A DNA stretch of 64,000 bases from an uncultured Pelagibacteraceae bacterium. GTDB lineage: Bacteria > Pseudomonadota > Alphaproteobacteria > Pelagibacterales > AG-422-B15. Made by a program: the position numbers and the translations under genes. The notes under the pieces were generated by a model. It was given only the letters and a program-made list of their open reading frames with translations. It was not told where the DNA came from and did not search any database. The stretch covers positions 24,369 to 88,368 of the forward strand of contig CACIRX010000004.1 of assembly GCA_902589175.1 (NCBI GenBank), written 5' to 3'. Shown one piece after another: positions 43,469-55,930 of the stretch (the first letter of the stretch is position 1; the number at the start of each line of letters is the position of its first letter).

Positions 43469-44173
43469 TTGTTATTTTCTAAAAATTTACGATCTAAATA
43501 CTATTCTTATCAAGGAAGAAAAATATCAAAAAAAATATCTCAATCAAAAAAAAAATTAATTAATGATTTTTATGATCGATTTTCTTTTGATCAATCAATT
43601 ATTCAATACCACAACCAGAAAAATATAAAGCAAAAGCTTAAATTTCCAGATCAGTTTAAAAAAGTAAATATTGAGATTGGTTTTGGTAATGGTGAATTTT
43701 TAATTAAAAATGCAATTTCTAGTCCAAACGAATTGTTTATTGGAATTGAAGTTTATTTAAATGGAATTGCAAAAGTTCTAACTGAAATAATAAATTTAAA
43801 ACTGGATAATATAATTCTTAGTAATCTTAATAGTTTTTATTTTTTAGAAACTATTTCATGCAAATCAGTTGATAGAATATTTATAATTAATCCTGATCCT
43901 TGGACCAAGAAACGACACCATAAGAGAAGAGTAATGTCTTATGAAACAATAAAACTTTTAAAAAAGATTGTTAAATCAAAAAATTCTATCTTCATGACGA
44001 CAGACTCAGAAAGTTATATTAAAGATACTGAAAGGTTGTTAAATAAATACAAAGCATCTTTTGGAAGCTATAAAACATGTATACTGTCGGAGAATAATAA
44101 ACTATATGGAATTTCTAGATATCAACGAAAAGCAATTGAAAAAGAGGGAAAAATTTATCTATTAACACTATGA
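43469..44173 (+). CDS. trmB: tRNA (guanine-N7-)-methyltransferase
   Basis: IEIGFGNGEFLIKNA, INPDPWTKKRHHKRRV; TTG start. Confidence 0.93.
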   Translation: MLFSKNLRSKYYSYQGRKISKKISQSKKKLINDFYDRFSFDQSIIQYHNQKNIKQKLKFPDQFKKVNIEIGFGNGEFLIKNAISSPNELFIGIEVYLNGIAKVLTEIINLKLDNIILSNLNSFYFLETISCKSVDRIFIINPDPWTKKRHHKRRVMSYETIKLLKKIVKSKNSIFMTTDSESYIKDTERLLNKYKASFGSYKTCILSENNKLYGISRYQRKAIEKEGKIYLLTL

Positions 44174-44193
44174 AATTACCAGGTTTTACTTAC

Positions 44194-44222
44194 TTGATTT
44201 ATTGATATTAGAGGTGTATAGA
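44194..44222 (+). promoter_or_regulatory. Putative sigma70 promoter for the nusA-infB transcript
   Basis: TTGATT-N17-TATAGA between trmB and the hairpin at 44248. Confidence 0.4.
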
Positions 44223-44247
44223 ATTACTAAATTTTGCTAATTCAAAC

Positions 44248-44275
44248 AAAAGTGGGTTTAGCCCGCTTTTTTTTT
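44248..44275 (+). terminator. Intrinsic terminator/attenuator hairpin upstream of nusA (rimP-leader-like)
   Basis: AAAAGTGGG-tttag-CCCGCTTTT stem (9 pairs, one G-T) inside a run of 9 T. Confidence 0.75.
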
Positions 44276-44291
44276 ATGCTAAAGGATAAAT

Positions 44292-45827
44292 ATGGTAAGT
44301 GCTAACAAAATCGAAATATTAAGGATTGCTGAAACCGTTGCCCAAGAAAAAATGATAGATAAGTCAGTTGTCATTTCGGCATTAGAAGAGGCTATAGCAA
44401 AAGCAGCTAAAAGCAATTATGGAGAAGAGAATGAAGTAGTTGTAGAAATAAATCAAGATAATGGAGACATTTCAATATCTAGAAAAATGTTAGTAGTCGA
44501 TGACGTAAAAAATAAATTCTTAGAAATAACACTTAAGGCTGCAAAAAAGATAAATGGAGCTGCACAAATTGGTGATCAACTTTTAGACCCTCTGCCTCCC
44601 TTAGATTTCGGAAGAATAGCTGCCCAATCAGCTAAACAGGTAATTAATTCAAAAGTGCGTGAAGCTGAAAGGGAAAGACAATTTAACGAGTATAAAGATA
44701 GGGTTGGTGAAATTGTGAATGGAATTGTCAAAAGAACAGAATTTGGAAATATAATTTTAGATCTTGGAAAAGCAGAGGGTGTTGTAAGAAAAGATCAGAC
44801 AATACCGCGAGAAAATCTTCGCAACGGCGATAGAGTAAGGGCCTATATTTATGATGTTAGATCGGAGCTTAAAGGGCCGCAGATATTTTTATCTAGGTCA
44901 CACCCACAATTTATGGCAAAATTATTTACTCAAGAGGTACCTGAAATTTATGATGGGATTATCTCCATAAAAAGTGTTGCACGTGATCCAGGAAGTAGAG
45001 CAAAGATAGCTGTCTTTACGGAAGATGGATCAATAGATCCAGTCGGTGCATGTGTTGGAATGAGAGGTAGTAGAGTTCAGGCAGTAGTCAATGAATTACA
45101 GGGAGAAAAAATAGATATAATTAATTGGTCCGAGAATGTAGCAAATTTGGCTATAGCTTCATTATCTCCTGCTGAGGTTCTTAAGGTTGTGATTGATGAA
45201 GACCAAAATAAAATTGAGGTAGTTGTTTCTGAAGAGCATCTCAGTTTAGCTATAGGCAGAAGAGGGCAGAATGTTAAGCTCGCTACCGAACTGACTGGAT
45301 ACGAAATTGATATTTTAACTGAAGATGAAGAGTCATCTAAGCGTCAAGAGGATTTTGTTAATAAAACAGGTATTTTTATAAAATCACTGGATGTTGATGA
45401 AACACTTGCTCAGCTATTAGTCAGTGAGGGTTTTGCAAGCGTTGAAGAAGTTATTGAGACTGATCAATCTGAATTACTATCAATTGAAGGCTTTGATGAA
45501 GAAATAGTTACTGAGTTAATTGAAAGAGCAAAAAAATACATATCTAACAAGGAAAAAGAAAATCAATTAAAAATTGAGAATCTTAAAGTTTCCGAAGATC
45601 TAACTCAGTTTGAATTTCTCACGAAAGCTATGATAGTAAAACTAGCTGAAAACAATATAAAGACGTTAGACGATTTTGCTGGTTTAACAACAGATGACCT
45701 AATCGGTTACTTAGAGGTTAAGGGAGATAAAAATTCAAAGGTGTCTGGACTATTGGAAGAGTTTAATATTACAAGAGAAGAAGGTGATCAATTAATCATG
45801 GAGGCTAGAAAAATATGGCTTGATTAG
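44292..45827 (+). CDS. nusA: Transcription termination/antitermination factor NusA
   Basis: VARDPGSRAKIAVFTEDGSIDPVGACVGMRGSRVQAVVNELQGEKIDII; KH domains; C-terminal repeats. Confidence 0.97.
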   Translation: MVSANKIEILRIAETVAQEKMIDKSVVISALEEAIAKAAKSNYGEENEVVVEINQDNGDISISRKMLVVDDVKNKFLEITLKAAKKINGAAQIGDQLLDPLPPLDFGRIAAQSAKQVINSKVREAERERQFNEYKDRVGEIVNGIVKRTEFGNIILDLGKAEGVVRKDQTIPRENLRNGDRVRAYIYDVRSELKGPQIFLSRSHPQFMAKLFTQEVPEIYDGIISIKSVARDPGSRAKIAVFTEDGSIDPVGACVGMRGSRVQAVVNELQGEKIDIINWSENVANLAIASLSPAEVLKVVIDEDQNKIEVVVSEEHLSLAIGRRGQNVKLATELTGYEIDILTEDEESSKRQEDFVNKTGIFIKSLDVDETLAQLLVSEGFASVEEVIETDQSELLSIEGFDEEIVTELIERAKKYISNKEKENQLKIENLKVSEDLTQFEFLTKAMIVKLAENNIKTLDDFAGLTTDDLIGYLEVKGDKNSKVSGLLEEFNITREEGDQLIMEARKIWLD

Positions 45828-45848
45828 TCGTATGTGCAAGTTTTTATT

Positions 45849-48257
45849 ATGTCTGATAATAATGATAAAATAAAAAAGAAAAAAACTTTAAGTTTAAAAC
45901 TTGGTTCTAAACCTTTAATTGCCCCTAAGAGAAATATTGAGGTTGGTAAAACAGTTATTGTTGAAAAGAAAAGATATAAAAGAGGTCCACAATTTGAGAA
46001 TAATGAACAAAAATTTCAAAGTAATGAAGCAAATACTATTAATAAAATTGAGCAAGAAATTAATGATAAAAAAAATTACGAGAATAAATCTGGTGTCGTA
46101 CTTAAACCCCTATCAAAAGATGAACAAAAAAAGATTCTAAAAGCTGATAGTAAAAAAGAAAAAAAAGATGAAATAGAAAAGATTAGAGCGGGCAAAATAT
46201 CTGGTCAACAAGAAAAGTCTGATAGTTTTTCACCAAGTGATACCAGCCCTGAAATTCTTAATACTCCATATAAAGAAAGTAAAAAAGAGTCTGAAAAGAA
46301 AAAAACTTCTGAAACAACAATTGAAACTGAAGACAGAAAAAAAACTCAAAATACTTTTGGCCGAAAAAAAGTTAGAGAAAGAAAAGTTACCATTGTTACT
46401 GCCTTAAGTGATATTGACGAGAGAACTAGAAGCCTTGCAGCTTACAAAAGAGCCAAACAGAAAACAAAAAAAATACATACTGAACAAGAACCAGCGAAGA
46501 AAATTATTAGAGACGTGTATATCCCGGAATATATAACCGTAAAAGAATTAGCAAATCGAATGACAGAAAAATCAGGCGATTTAATAAAATCATTAATGAA
46601 AATGGGCATGATGGCAACAATAAATGAATCTATCGATGCAGACACTGCAGAGCTGTTAGTTACTGAGTTTGGACACAATTTTAAAAGAGAAAACATTGAA
46701 GATATTGAAAAGGACCTAATATCAAAAGATTCAAAAGCACAAAAAAATGATACTAGGTCGCCAATTGTTACAATTATGGGTCATGTAGACCATGGTAAGA
46801 CTTCTTTATTAGATAAGATAAGAAATACTAATGTTGTATCAGGTGAAAGTGGAGGTATTACTCAACATATTGGTGCTTATGAGGTAAAGCATAAAAATAA
46901 TAAAATTACTTTCATAGATACACCTGGGCATGCAGCATTTACAGATATGCGTGCAAGAGGTGCTAATGTAACAGACATTGTAGTTTTAATAGTAGCCGCT
47001 GATGACGGTGTCATGCCTCAAACAAAAGAGGCAATTTCTCACGCAAAGTCTGCAAAAGTTCCCATAATTGTTGCTATCAATAAATGTGATAAACCAGAGT
47101 CAAATCCACAGAAAATAAAGGAACAGCTTTTATCTGAAGACTTAATAGTTGAAGAGTTGTCTGGTGAGATTCAATCGGTTGAAGTTTCAGCTGAAACAGG
47201 AAGCAATATTGACAAATTGTTAGACTCTATTGTCTTACAGGCTGAACTATCAGAATTAAAAACAAATAATGAAACTTTTGCGGAGGCCACTGTAATTGAG
47301 GCAAATGTTGATAAAGGTAGAGGTCCTCTTTGTAATATCATTGTAACAAATGGCAAATTAAAAGTTGGCGACATAGCAGTTGCTGGAAGCGAATATGGAA
47401 AAGTAAGGGCCATACTTAATGACAAGGGTCAAAATTTAGTGGAAGCAGTTTCATCCATGCCTGTTCAAGTATTAGGTCTTAATGAGCCGCCAGAGGCCGG
47501 AGACAGCTTCGTAACTGTAGAGAGTGATGATAAAGCAAGAGAGTTATGTGAAATAAGAAGTCAAATTAAAAAGAACAAAATTTTACCAAAAAAGGTGAAA
47601 AATCTTGATAATGAATTGGCTTTCGGCTCTTTAGAAACAAATAAGGAAATACTAGAGGTTGTTATAAAAGCTGACACACGTGGCTCATCTGAGGCCATAA
47701 TTCATCAATTAGAAAATATAAAAAGTGAAAAAATAAGCATTAAAGTTATTCACTCAGGTGTTGGTTTTATTAATGAGAGTGACATTGCCCTTGCATCTGC
47801 TTCAAACGCATTACTATTATCATTTAACTCATCCACTACAAAAGAAGCTAAGACTAAAGCTAAGTTGAGCAATATTACGATTCAAAACTTTAATATAATT
47901 TATGAGCTCATTGAGTTTGTATCTGACTTTGCCAGTGGAAAGTTAAAACCGACTATTAAGGAAAATTTTATCGGGAAAGCAGAAGTATTACAGATATTTA
48001 AAGTTTCAAAAATTGGCGCAATTGCAGGTTGTAGAGTAATAGAGGGCTCAGTTAGTAAAAATTCTAAAGTCAAAGTAACAAGAAATGAAAAAATAATTTT
48101 TGATGGAGACATTCTTAGTCTTAAAAGAGAAAAAAATGAAGCCAATGAAGTAAAGTCCGGAACCGAGTGTGGAATTAGTGTTAAAGAATTTAATGAATTT
48201 GAGGTAGGGGATTTTATTGAAGCTTTTAGTGTTGAGGAAATTGCACAGACGTTGTGA
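45849..48257 (+). CDS. infB: Translation initiation factor IF-2 (ORF opens at 45834; ATG at 45849 likely)
   Basis: [37 protein letters not shown]; charged N-terminal region. Confidence 0.97.
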   Translation: MSDNNDKIKKKKTLSLKLGSKPLIAPKRNIEVGKTVIVEKKRYKRGPQFENNEQKFQSNEANTINKIEQEINDKKNYENKSGVVLKPLSKDEQKKILKADSKKEKKDEIEKIRAGKISGQQEKSDSFSPSDTSPEILNTPYKESKKESEKKKTSETTIETEDRKKTQNTFGRKKVRERKVTIVTALSDIDERTRSLAAYKRAKQKTKKIHTEQEPAKKIIRDVYIPEYITVKELANRMTEKSGDLIKSLMKMGMMATINESIDADTAELLVTEFGHNFKRENIEDIEKDLISKDSKAQKNDTRSPIVTIMGHVDHGKTSLLDKIRNTNVVSGESGGITQHIGAYEVKHKNNKITFIDTPGHAAFTDMRARGANVTDIVVLIVAADDGVMPQTKEAISHAKSAKVPIIVAINKCDKPESNPQKIKEQLLSEDLIVEELSGEIQSVEVSAETGSNIDKLLDSIVLQAELSELKTNNETFAEATVIEANVDKGRGPLCNIIVTNGKLKVGDIAVAGSEYGKVRAILNDKGQNLVEAVSSMPVQVLGLNEPPEAGDSFVTVESDDKARELCEIRSQIKKNKILPKKVKNLDNELAFGSLETNKEILEVVIKADTRGSSEAIIHQLENIKSEKISIKVIHSGVGFINESDIALASASNALLLSFNSSTTKEAKTKAKLSNITIQNFNIIYELIEFVSDFASGKLKPTIKENFIGKAEVLQIFKVSKIGAIAGCRVIEGSVSKNSKVKVTRNEKIIFDGDILSLKREKNEANEVKSGTECGISVKEFNEFEVGDFIEAFSVEEIAQTL

Positions 48258-48643
48258 TTCTAAAAAGAAAAACTGAAAAAACGAGTAGATCACACAAAGT
48301 TTCTGAGATTATCAGAAAAGCTGTAAGTGAAGTTCTTGTTAGAAATGAAATGCCTCTTGATGCTCCGTTCAAGTTTCCAATAAGTGTAGTTAAAGTTGAA
48401 ATGAATTCAGATTTAAAAATTGCATATATCCACGTAATTACGCATGAAAAATTAGAAGATGATGAAATTATCTTAAAATTAAATTCTTGTAAGCATTATC
48501 TTTCAAGAGCAGTAACAAGTTTAATTAACTTAAAGTTCTCACCTAAACTTATTTTTAGAATTGATAGAAGTATCGATGAAATGAGCAATATTGAAAAAGT
48601 ACTTAGAAAAGAAAAAGTTCTAAATGATCTAAATAAAAATTAA
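48254..48643 (+). CDS. rbfA: Ribosome-binding factor A
   Basis: Position between infB and truB; RSHKVSEIIRKAVSEVLVR, ISVVKVEMNSDLKIAYIHV. Confidence 0.92.
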   Translation: MILKRKTEKTSRSHKVSEIIRKAVSEVLVRNEMPLDAPFKFPISVVKVEMNSDLKIAYIHVITHEKLEDDEIILKLNSCKHYLSRAVTSLINLKFSPKLIFRIDRSIDEMSNIEKVLRKEKVLNDLNKN

Positions 48644-48646
48644 TAC

Positions 48647-49519
48647 ATGAATGGCTGGATTTTTATAGATAAACCAAAAGATATAACTTCATTTAAAGTA
48701 ATACAAAGACTTAGAAAAATTCTAAATATTAAAAAGATTGGACACGCTGGAACTTTAGATCCGTTTGCTACAGGCATACTTGCAATTGCTGTTGGGGAAG
48801 CCACTAAAAGTATTCATTATTTTAATCAAAATAAAGTATATAAATTTAATGTAGTTTTTGGAGTGTCAAAAGATACTGACGATATAACTGGTAATACAAC
48901 TGACAAATCAGATATTATTCCAACTAAAGAAGCAATTGATCAATGTTCAAGGAAATTTATTGGTAATCATTCTCAAGTACCACCCCAATATTCTGCAGTA
49001 AAAGTTAACGGCAAAAGAGCCTACAAGCTAGCAAGAACTAACCAAGAATTTACAATTCAATCTAAAAATGTATTTATAAAAAGTTTAAAATGTTTAGAAT
49101 TTAAAAATAATTGCGAGTACTCCTTCATAATGGAATGTTCATCTGGTACTTACGTTAGATCAATTGCAAGAGATATTGGAAAAATGCTTGGAACATATGC
49201 CTATGTTTCTGAGTTAAGAAGAATAAAAATAGGTAAAATTGAGGAAAAAGATATTATTTTACTAGATAAATTTGAAGAATTAGTACATATTGGCGATCAT
49301 TTTGAAGCAATGCATTCAATTAGAGATGTACTGGACGACATCCCGGCAGTACTGATCGATCAAGAATTAAGCCTTAAATTTCGAAATGGTCTAAGCTTTG
49401 AATATTCTAATAAAAAATCTGAAAATGATTATTTATTAATTGAAACAGAAAAAAAATTTATTGGAATAGGTAAGTTTGTAGATGGAAAAATAAAGCCTGT
49501 AAGGGTGTTTAACTTGTAA
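48647..49519 (+). CDS. truB: tRNA pseudouridine-55 synthase
   Basis: [58 protein letters not shown]. Confidence 0.96.
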   Translation: MNGWIFIDKPKDITSFKVIQRLRKILNIKKIGHAGTLDPFATGILAIAVGEATKSIHYFNQNKVYKFNVVFGVSKDTDDITGNTTDKSDIIPTKEAIDQCSRKFIGNHSQVPPQYSAVKVNGKRAYKLARTNQEFTIQSKNVFIKSLKCLEFKNNCEYSFIMECSSGTYVRSIARDIGKMLGTYAYVSELRRIKIGKIEEKDIILLDKFEELVHIGDHFEAMHSIRDVLDDIPAVLIDQELSLKFRNGLSFEYSNKKSENDYLLIETEKKFIGIGKFVDGKIKPVRVFNL

Positions 49520-49527
49520 AAGGATAT

Positions 49528-49800
49528 GTGATGTCGATAAATAGAGAAAAAAAGAGTAAAATAATTGATGAACATGCGAGATCTGAAAAAGACACAGGGT
49601 CTCCAGAAGTTCAAATAGCAATACTTAGTGAGAGAATATCAAACCTAACAGAGCATTTTCAGTCTCATAAAAAAGATAACCACTCAAGAACTGGACTTAT
49701 GCGATTGATAAATCAAAGACGAAGTTTGCTGGCTTATTTAAAAAAAAGCAATAAAGATTCTTACGAGAAATTAATAGATAAACTCGGTATTAGAAAATAA
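49528..49800 (+). CDS. rpsO: Ribosomal protein S15 (start probably ATG at 49531)
   Basis: [52 protein letters not shown]. Confidence 0.97.
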   Translation: MMSINREKKSKIIDEHARSEKDTGSPEVQIAILSERISNLTEHFQSHKKDNHSRTGLMRLINQRRSLLAYLKKSNKDSYEKLIDKLGIRK

Positions 49801-49838
49801 AGCAATGATAATTAAAATTTTTAGAGGAATGAAAGAAT

Positions 49839-51908
49839 ATGACAAAAGTTATTTCAAGAGAAATGAATTGGGGAGACCAAGTATTAAAAATAGAAACAGG
49901 AAAGGTTGCTAAGCAGGCAACAGCATCAACCATAGTTAGTTATGGAGATACAGTTGTTATGGCTAATGTCGTAGCCGCTAAAACCGCAAAACCCGACATT
50001 GATTTTTTTCCATTAACTGTAAGTTACCAAGAAAAATTCTATGCTGCAGGTAAAATTCCAGGAGGTTTTTTTAAACGTGAAGGTAGACCTACTGAATTTG
50101 AAACCCTTACTTCAAGACTAATTGATAGGCCTATAAGACCATTATTTCCTGAGGGATTCAAAAACGAAACTCAAGTTATTTTAACTGTATTATCACACGA
50201 TTCAGAAACAAACCCCGACATAGTTGCAATGATAGCCGCTTCCAGTGCCTTGACATTATCCGGAATACCATTCATGGGACCAATTGGTGGATGTAGAGTT
50301 GGATATGACGGAAAAGATTACATATTAAATCCAAAAATTAACGAAGAAACTCAATTAGACCTTGTAGTATCTGGAACTCAAGATGCAGTCCTGATGGTAG
50401 AGTCTGAAGCTAAAGAACTTTCTGAGGAAATTATGTTGGGTGCAGTTAAATTTGGACACGAGTCGATGCAAGAAGTCATAAAAATCATTATCAATCTTGC
50501 TGAGGAGTGTGCTAGAGACCCATGGGAATTTGAATATAATGTTAATGATCAATTGATTAATGAGCTTAAAAGTGAATTCGAAGATAAAATCAAGAAAAGC
50601 TATTCAATTGTTGATAAGATGGAAAGACAAAACTCGTTAAGCGAGATCAAGTCTGCTGTAGAAGAAAAATACACCGACATTGAAGATGAAAATATTAACG
50701 AAGTAATGTCATATTTCAAAAAAATTGAAAAAGATGTGGTTAGATCTCAAATTTTGAATGATAAATCTAGAATTGATGGGCGTAAGCTTGATGAAGTAAG
50801 AAATATTTCTTCAGAAGTCTCATGGCTGCCCAGAACACATGGATCTTCTTTGTTTACTAGAGGTGAAACACAGGCAATAGTTGTTGCAACTTTAGGATTT
50901 GGAGAAGATGAGCAACGAATTGAGGCACTTCAAGGTTCTTATAAAGAAAATTTCATGCTTCATTATAATTTTCCTCCATATTCAGTTGGTGAGGTTGGAA
51001 GAATGGGTTCAGCAGGTAGAAGAGAAATTGGTCATGGTAAATTAGCTTGGAGAGCCCTTAAAGCAGTATTGCCTAATAAAGAGGATTTTGATTATACAAT
51101 CCGCTTAGTATCAGATATTACTGAATCAAATGGCTCATCATCGATGGCGACTGTTTGTGGATCTTCGCTTGCCCTAATGGATGCTGGAGTTCCCATTAAA
51201 AATTCAGTTTCTGGTATTGCAATGGGTTTAATTAAAGAGGGCGATGATTTTGCTGTATTATCTGATATCCTAGGTGATGAAGATCATTTAGGTGATATGG
51301 ATTTTAAAGTAGCAGGCACCAAAGACGGTGTTACATCATTGCAAATGGATATTAAAATCACTGGTATCACATATGAGATTATGGAAAAAGCTCTAGACCA
51401 AGCTAAAGGAGGAAGAGAATACATCTTAAATGAAATGAATAAAGCGTTAGACTCTCCAAGAACTGAGCTTGGACCTTACACACCAAGAGTTGAAATGATG
51501 AAAGTCAAAAGAGATAATATTGGTGAAATTATTGGCAAAGGTGGTGCAACCATAAAAGATATAATTGAGAAATCTGGAGCAAGAATTGATATTAGTGATA
51601 GTGGCAATGTAAAAATAGCTGGAACTAATAATGAATCAATTCAAGCTGCGATTGAATTAATAAACTCAATTATTAAAGAGCCTGAAGTTGGTCAGGTTTA
51701 TGAGGGTAAGGTTGTTAAAATTATGGAATTTGGCGCATTTGTCAATTTCTTTGGAAAAAGAGACGGGCTTGTTCATATTTCACAACTATCTGAAGAGAGA
51801 GTTGAGAAAGTTACTGACGTTGTAAGTGAAGGTGATATAGTGAAAGTCAAAGTAATCGGATTTGATAAAGGCAAGGTTAAATTATCAATAAAGGATGCTG
51901 AAATCTAA
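49839..51908 (+). CDS. pnp: Polynucleotide phosphorylase
   Basis: [52 protein letters not shown]-terminal S1 domain. Confidence 0.98.
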   Translation: MTKVISREMNWGDQVLKIETGKVAKQATASTIVSYGDTVVMANVVAAKTAKPDIDFFPLTVSYQEKFYAAGKIPGGFFKREGRPTEFETLTSRLIDRPIRPLFPEGFKNETQVILTVLSHDSETNPDIVAMIAASSALTLSGIPFMGPIGGCRVGYDGKDYILNPKINEETQLDLVVSGTQDAVLMVESEAKELSEEIMLGAVKFGHESMQEVIKIIINLAEECARDPWEFEYNVNDQLINELKSEFEDKIKKSYSIVDKMERQNSLSEIKSAVEEKYTDIEDENINEVMSYFKKIEKDVVRSQILNDKSRIDGRKLDEVRNISSEVSWLPRTHGSSLFTRGETQAIVVATLGFGEDEQRIEALQGSYKENFMLHYNFPPYSVGEVGRMGSAGRREIGHGKLAWRALKAVLPNKEDFDYTIRLVSDITESNGSSSMATVCGSSLALMDAGVPIKNSVSGIAMGLIKEGDDFAVLSDILGDEDHLGDMDFKVAGTKDGVTSLQMDIKITGITYEIMEKALDQAKGGREYILNEMNKALDSPRTELGPYTPRVEMMKVKRDNIGEIIGKGGATIKDIIEKSGARIDISDSGNVKIAGTNNESIQAAIELINSIIKEPEVGQVYEGKVVKIMEFGAFVNFFGKRDGLVHISQLSEERVEKVTDVVSEGDIVKVKVIGFDKGKVKLSIKDAEI

Positions 51909-51923
51909 ACAAAGGTTTCATTA

Positions 51924-53375
51924 ATGGAATACATTAATACTTCAGAAGATAAACTTCATGAAGAATGTGGTGTATTTGGAATATTTGGAAGTCCAGACGC
52001 TTCCACTCTTACTGCCTTAGGATTGCATGCTCTGCAACATCGTGGTCAAGAAGGCGCTGGTATTGTTTCATTTGATGGAGAAAAGTTTCACGGTGTTAGA
52101 AGACCAGGACTTGTTGGGGATCACTTTAATAAACAAGAGGTGATAAATAGGTTGCAGGGCAGCAATGCAATTGGTCACGTTAGATATTCTACGACTGGCG
52201 ATTCAATTTTAAAAAATATTCAGCCGTTGTATGCAGATTTAATGTCAGGTGGCTTTGCATGTGCGCATAATGGAAATCTCACAAATGCTTCAGCTTTAAG
52301 AGAAAAACTTGTTAGTCGTGGATCAATTTTTCAATCTACATCTGATACTGAAACAATTTTGCAACTAGTAGCACAGTCTGAGAGAAAACAAATAGTTGAT
52401 AAACTTATAGATGCCTTATTTCAAATTCATGGAGCCTATTCACTTGTTATCCTCACAAATAAGAAACTTATTGGTGTAAGAGATCCTTATGGAATAAGGC
52501 CTTTAGTTCTTGGTGACCTTAATGGGGCCCCAGTTCTAGCTTCAGAAACATGTGCTCTTGATATTATTGGTGCAAAATTTGTAAGAGAAATTGAAAATGG
52601 AGAAATAATAATAATTTCAGAAAAAGGGATGGAAAGTATTAGACCTTTCCCAAAAGTTTCTGAAAGACCATGCATTTTTGAGAGAATCTATTTTTCTCGT
52701 CCAGACAGTATGCTGGGAGGAAACACAGTTTATACTTATAGAAAAAATCTTGGAATAGAATTAGCAAAAGAACATTATGTTGATGTAGATACAGTTGTAC
52801 CTGTTCCTGACTCGGGAGTTCCAGCTGCCCTTGGCTATGCACAGCAGTCAAGCATGCCATTTGAACTGGGTATAATTAGAAATCATTATGTTGGAAGAAC
52901 ATTTATTGAGCCATCCCAAAGTATTAGGCAATTTGGCGTTAAGCTTAAACATAACGCTAATGTATCCTACATTAAAAATAAAAAAATTGTTTTAATCGAT
53001 GACTCCATTGTAAGAGGAACTACAGCTAAAAAAATAATTAAAATGATTTACGACGCAGGTGCGAAAGAAGTACATTTAGGAATAGCATGCCCTCCGATAA
53101 AGCATCCTGATTTTTATGGTATAGATACTCCAGACTATAATGAACTTATCGCATCAAAAAATAGTATTGAAGAGATTAGTAAGACTATTGGATCTAAATC
53201 ATTATTTTTCTTATCATTAGAGGGTACTTATAGAGCTATGGGTTATAAAAATAGAAATCCTGACCAACCTCAATTTACTGATCATTGTTTTACAGGCGAG
53301 TATCCTACAAGTTTGATTGATCGCGAAAAAGGTAAAATATCAAAACAGTTCTCTCTTTTAACAGAAAAAAACTAA
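51924..53375 (+). CDS. purF: Amidophosphoribosyltransferase
   Basis: EECGVFGIFG, LHALQHRGQEGAGIVS, VLIDDSIVRGTTAKKI. Confidence 0.97.
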   Translation: MEYINTSEDKLHEECGVFGIFGSPDASTLTALGLHALQHRGQEGAGIVSFDGEKFHGVRRPGLVGDHFNKQEVINRLQGSNAIGHVRYSTTGDSILKNIQPLYADLMSGGFACAHNGNLTNASALREKLVSRGSIFQSTSDTETILQLVAQSERKQIVDKLIDALFQIHGAYSLVILTNKKLIGVRDPYGIRPLVLGDLNGAPVLASETCALDIIGAKFVREIENGEIIIISEKGMESIRPFPKVSERPCIFERIYFSRPDSMLGGNTVYTYRKNLGIELAKEHYVDVDTVVPVPDSGVPAALGYAQQSSMPFELGIIRNHYVGRTFIEPSQSIRQFGVKLKHNANVSYIKNKKIVLIDDSIVRGTTAKKIIKMIYDAGAKEVHLGIACPPIKHPDFYGIDTPDYNELIASKNSIEEISKTIGSKSLFFLSLEGTYRAMGYKNRNPDQPQFTDHCFTGEYPTSLIDREKGKISKQFSLLTEKN

Positions 53376-54151
53376 ATTTCTTTAGGAACACCTACAATAT
53401 TATAGCCACAGTCAACGTAATGTGTTTCACCTGTTACGCCGGAAGACAAATCACTGAGTAAGTACAGACCTGATTTTCCAACATCCTCTAAATCAATGTT
53501 TCTATTCATTAAAGAATTTTTCTCAGACCACTTCATCATGTCTTTGCCACCAGAAATACCAGCCATAGCAAGTGTTTTCATTGGTCCTGCTGATAATGCA
53601 TTGACCCTAATGTTTGAAGGGCCGAGATCAGCAGCTAAATATCTTACACTGGACTCAAGAGCAGCTTTTGCAACACCCATTACGTTGTAGTTCCGAATAT
53701 ATTTTTGAGATCCATCATAAGTAAGTGTTAGCAGTGAACCACCATTTTTCATTAGTTTTTCAGCTTCGTGAGCTACCTCTGTAAAAGAAAAACATGAAAT
53801 AAGCATAGTATTTGAAAAATTATTGCGTGATGTATTCAAATATTTTCCTTTTAATTCTTCTTTTTCAGAAAATGCTATTGAATGTAATACAAAGTCAATT
53901 TCGCCCCAATGTTTTCCAATTTCATCAAATGATTTTTTTACTGATCCTTCTTTTAATACGTCACATTCAATCAAAAAATTACTTTTAATTGAATTTGCCA
54001 AAGGCTTCACTCTTCGATGCAAGGACTCTCCTTGATAAGTAAAACAAAGCTCAGCGCCTTCATCAGATAATTTTTTTGAAATTCCCCAAGCAATAGAATG
54101 GTCATTAGCAACACCCATAACCACCCCTTTTTTTCCATGCAGTAAACTCAT
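53372..54151 (-). CDS. fabI: Enoyl-[acyl-carrier-protein] reductase FabI
   Basis: [56 protein letters not shown]. Confidence 0.96.
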   Translation of the reverse strand: MSLLHGKKGVVMGVANDHSIAWGISKKLSDEGAELCFTYQGESLHRRVKPLANSIKSNFLIECDVLKEGSVKKSFDEIGKHWGEIDFVLHSIAFSEKEELKGKYLNTSRNNFSNTMLISCFSFTEVAHEAEKLMKNGGSLLTLTYDGSQKYIRNYNVMGVAKAALESSVRYLAADLGPSNIRVNALSAGPMKTLAMAGISGGKDMMKWSEKNSLMNRNIDLEDVGKSGLYLLSDLSSGVTGETHYVDCGYNIVGVPKEI

Positions 54152-55359
54152 CCTTCAAACCTCTTAAACACTAATGATGCATTTGTACCGCCAAATCCAA
54201 AGCTATTACTCATTGCGGTATCAATTTTTTCATCATGGCGTGAAGTTAGAATATTCATTCCAATTGCTTCTTCATCCAGCTCATCAATATTAGCAGACTC
54301 CGAAACAAAATTATTATTCATCATTAATAAAGTATAAATTGACTCATGAACACCAGCTGCGCCTAAAGAATGCCCACTTAAAGATTTTGTAGAACTGATA
54401 AGAGGTAAATCATCTTTAAATACTTTTTTTATTGCTTTTAATTCAGCAATATCACCTACAGGTGTTGATGTTCCGTGAGCATTAATGTAATCAATTTTTT
54501 CAATATCTTTTTTTGCCATCATCATGCATCTTTCAGCACCTTCTCCTGATGGCTGAACCATGTCATGACCATCTGATGTAGCTCCATAACCGACTATCTC
54601 CGCATATATTTTGGCATTTCTTTTTACCGCTGTTTCTAAATCTTCCAAAACGACTACCCCTCCTCCGCCAGCAATTACAAAACCATCACGATGTTTATCA
54701 AAAGCCCTGGAAGATTTTGAAGGTTGATCATTATATTTTGAAGATAAAGCGGGCATTGCATCAAAGAGTGCTGACAAAGTCCAATCTAATTCCTCACCAC
54801 CCCCAGCAAATATACGATCCTGTTTTCCCATTTGTATAATTTCAAAAGCATTACCTATACAATGAGCACTAGTAGAACACGCTGAACTTATTGAATAATT
54901 TATGCCTTTAATTTTAAAATAGGTCGATAAAGTTGCAGAGTTGGTACTGCACATGACTTTTGGAACGCTTGTAGGGCCAATTTTTTTTGGACCTTTTTCT
55001 CGAGTGATGTCAAACGCTCTTAGTAAGCTTTTAGTAGATGGTCCGCCTGATCCCATAATTAAACCTGTCATATTATTTGATATTTCATCTTCATTAAGTC
55101 CGGAGTCCTCAATGGCCTCATTCATAGCAATATAATTATAGCTCGCTCCATCTCCCATAAATCTGAGAAACTTTCTTTCTATAGTCTCTTCTAAATTGAG
55201 ATCTATTTGGCCACTTACCTGGCTTCTAAAACCCATTTCTTTTTGTGATTGGTCAAAAGAAATACCGGACGAAGCATTGTATAATGATGATTTTACTTCA
55301 TCCTTATTATTTCCAAGAGATGATACGATTCCAAGGCCTGTAATTACAACTCTTCTCAT
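54148..55359 (-). CDS. fabB: 3-oxoacyl-ACP synthase I
   Basis: [63 protein letters not shown]. Confidence 0.96.
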   Translation of the reverse strand: MRRVVITGLGIVSSLGNNKDEVKSSLYNASSGISFDQSQKEMGFRSQVSGQIDLNLEETIERKFLRFMGDGASYNYIAMNEAIEDSGLNEDEISNNMTGLIMGSGGPSTKSLLRAFDITREKGPKKIGPTSVPKVMCSTNSATLSTYFKIKGINYSISSACSTSAHCIGNAFEIIQMGKQDRIFAGGGEELDWTLSALFDAMPALSSKYNDQPSKSSRAFDKHRDGFVIAGGGGVVVLEDLETAVKRNAKIYAEIVGYGATSDGHDMVQPSGEGAERCMMMAKKDIEKIDYINAHGTSTPVGDIAELKAIKKVFKDDLPLISSTKSLSGHSLGAAGVHESIYTLLMMNNNFVSESANIDELDEEAIGMNILTSRHDEKIDTAMSNSFGFGGTNASLVFKRFEG

Positions 55360-55859
55360 TATTTAATCAGTCCTACCTTTAATCCTTCGGCAGAGTATAT
55401 TTGCTTACCATCTACTTCTACCACTCCATCGCCTACTCCTACAATAACACCTCTTTTTATTATTTTTTTCATTTCAATTTTATATTCAACCAATTTTGAG
55501 TCCTTTAAAATTTCACCACCAAACTTTACGTTTCCTGAACCTAGCGCCCTACCGCGTCCAGGTTCACCAATCCATCCCAAATAGAAGCCAACTAATTGCC
55601 ACATTGCATCCAAGCCTAGACATCCTGGCATCACAGGATCCATTTCAAAATGACAATCGAAAAACCATAAGTCTGGTGTTACGTCCAATTGAGCAACAAT
55701 TTCACCTTTGCCGAATTTACCACCGCTATCATTAATTTTTGTTATTCTATCAAACATTAACATTGGGGGAAGTGGAAGCCGTGCATTTCCAATTCCAAAC
55801 ATTGTGCCGTGAGCGCAATCTAAAAGATCTTCTTTTGTAAAGCTTGATTTTTTTTCCAC
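55359..55859 (-). CDS. fabA: 3-hydroxydecanoyl-ACP dehydratase/isomerase
   Basis: [43 protein letters not shown]. Confidence 0.96.
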   Translation of the reverse strand: MEKKSSFTKEDLLDCAHGTMFGIGNARLPLPPMLMFDRITKINDSGGKFGKGEIVAQLDVTPDLWFFDCHFEMDPVMPGCLGLDAMWQLVGFYLGWIGEPGRGRALGSGNVKFGGEILKDSKLVEYKIEMKKIIKRGVIVGVGDGVVEVDGKQIYSAEGLKVGLIK

Positions 55860-55900
55860 AAGGTTTATCTATCTTATTGTTTTATATGAAGTTTGTAAGA

Positions 55901-55930
55901 TTAATGTATTATTATTGTAAAATACATTAA
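55901..55930. repeat. Perfect inverted repeat between fabA and irr
   Basis: TTAATGTATT-N10-AATACATTAA (10-bp arms 55901-55910 and 55921-55930). Confidence 0.8.

Noticed and set aside
44276-44305. Nine-codon uORF (MLKDKYGKC) overlapping the nusA start just after the hairpin
   Set aside because: Too short to distinguish from chance; its ATG is inside the end of the T-run and has no Shine-Dalgarno sequence.
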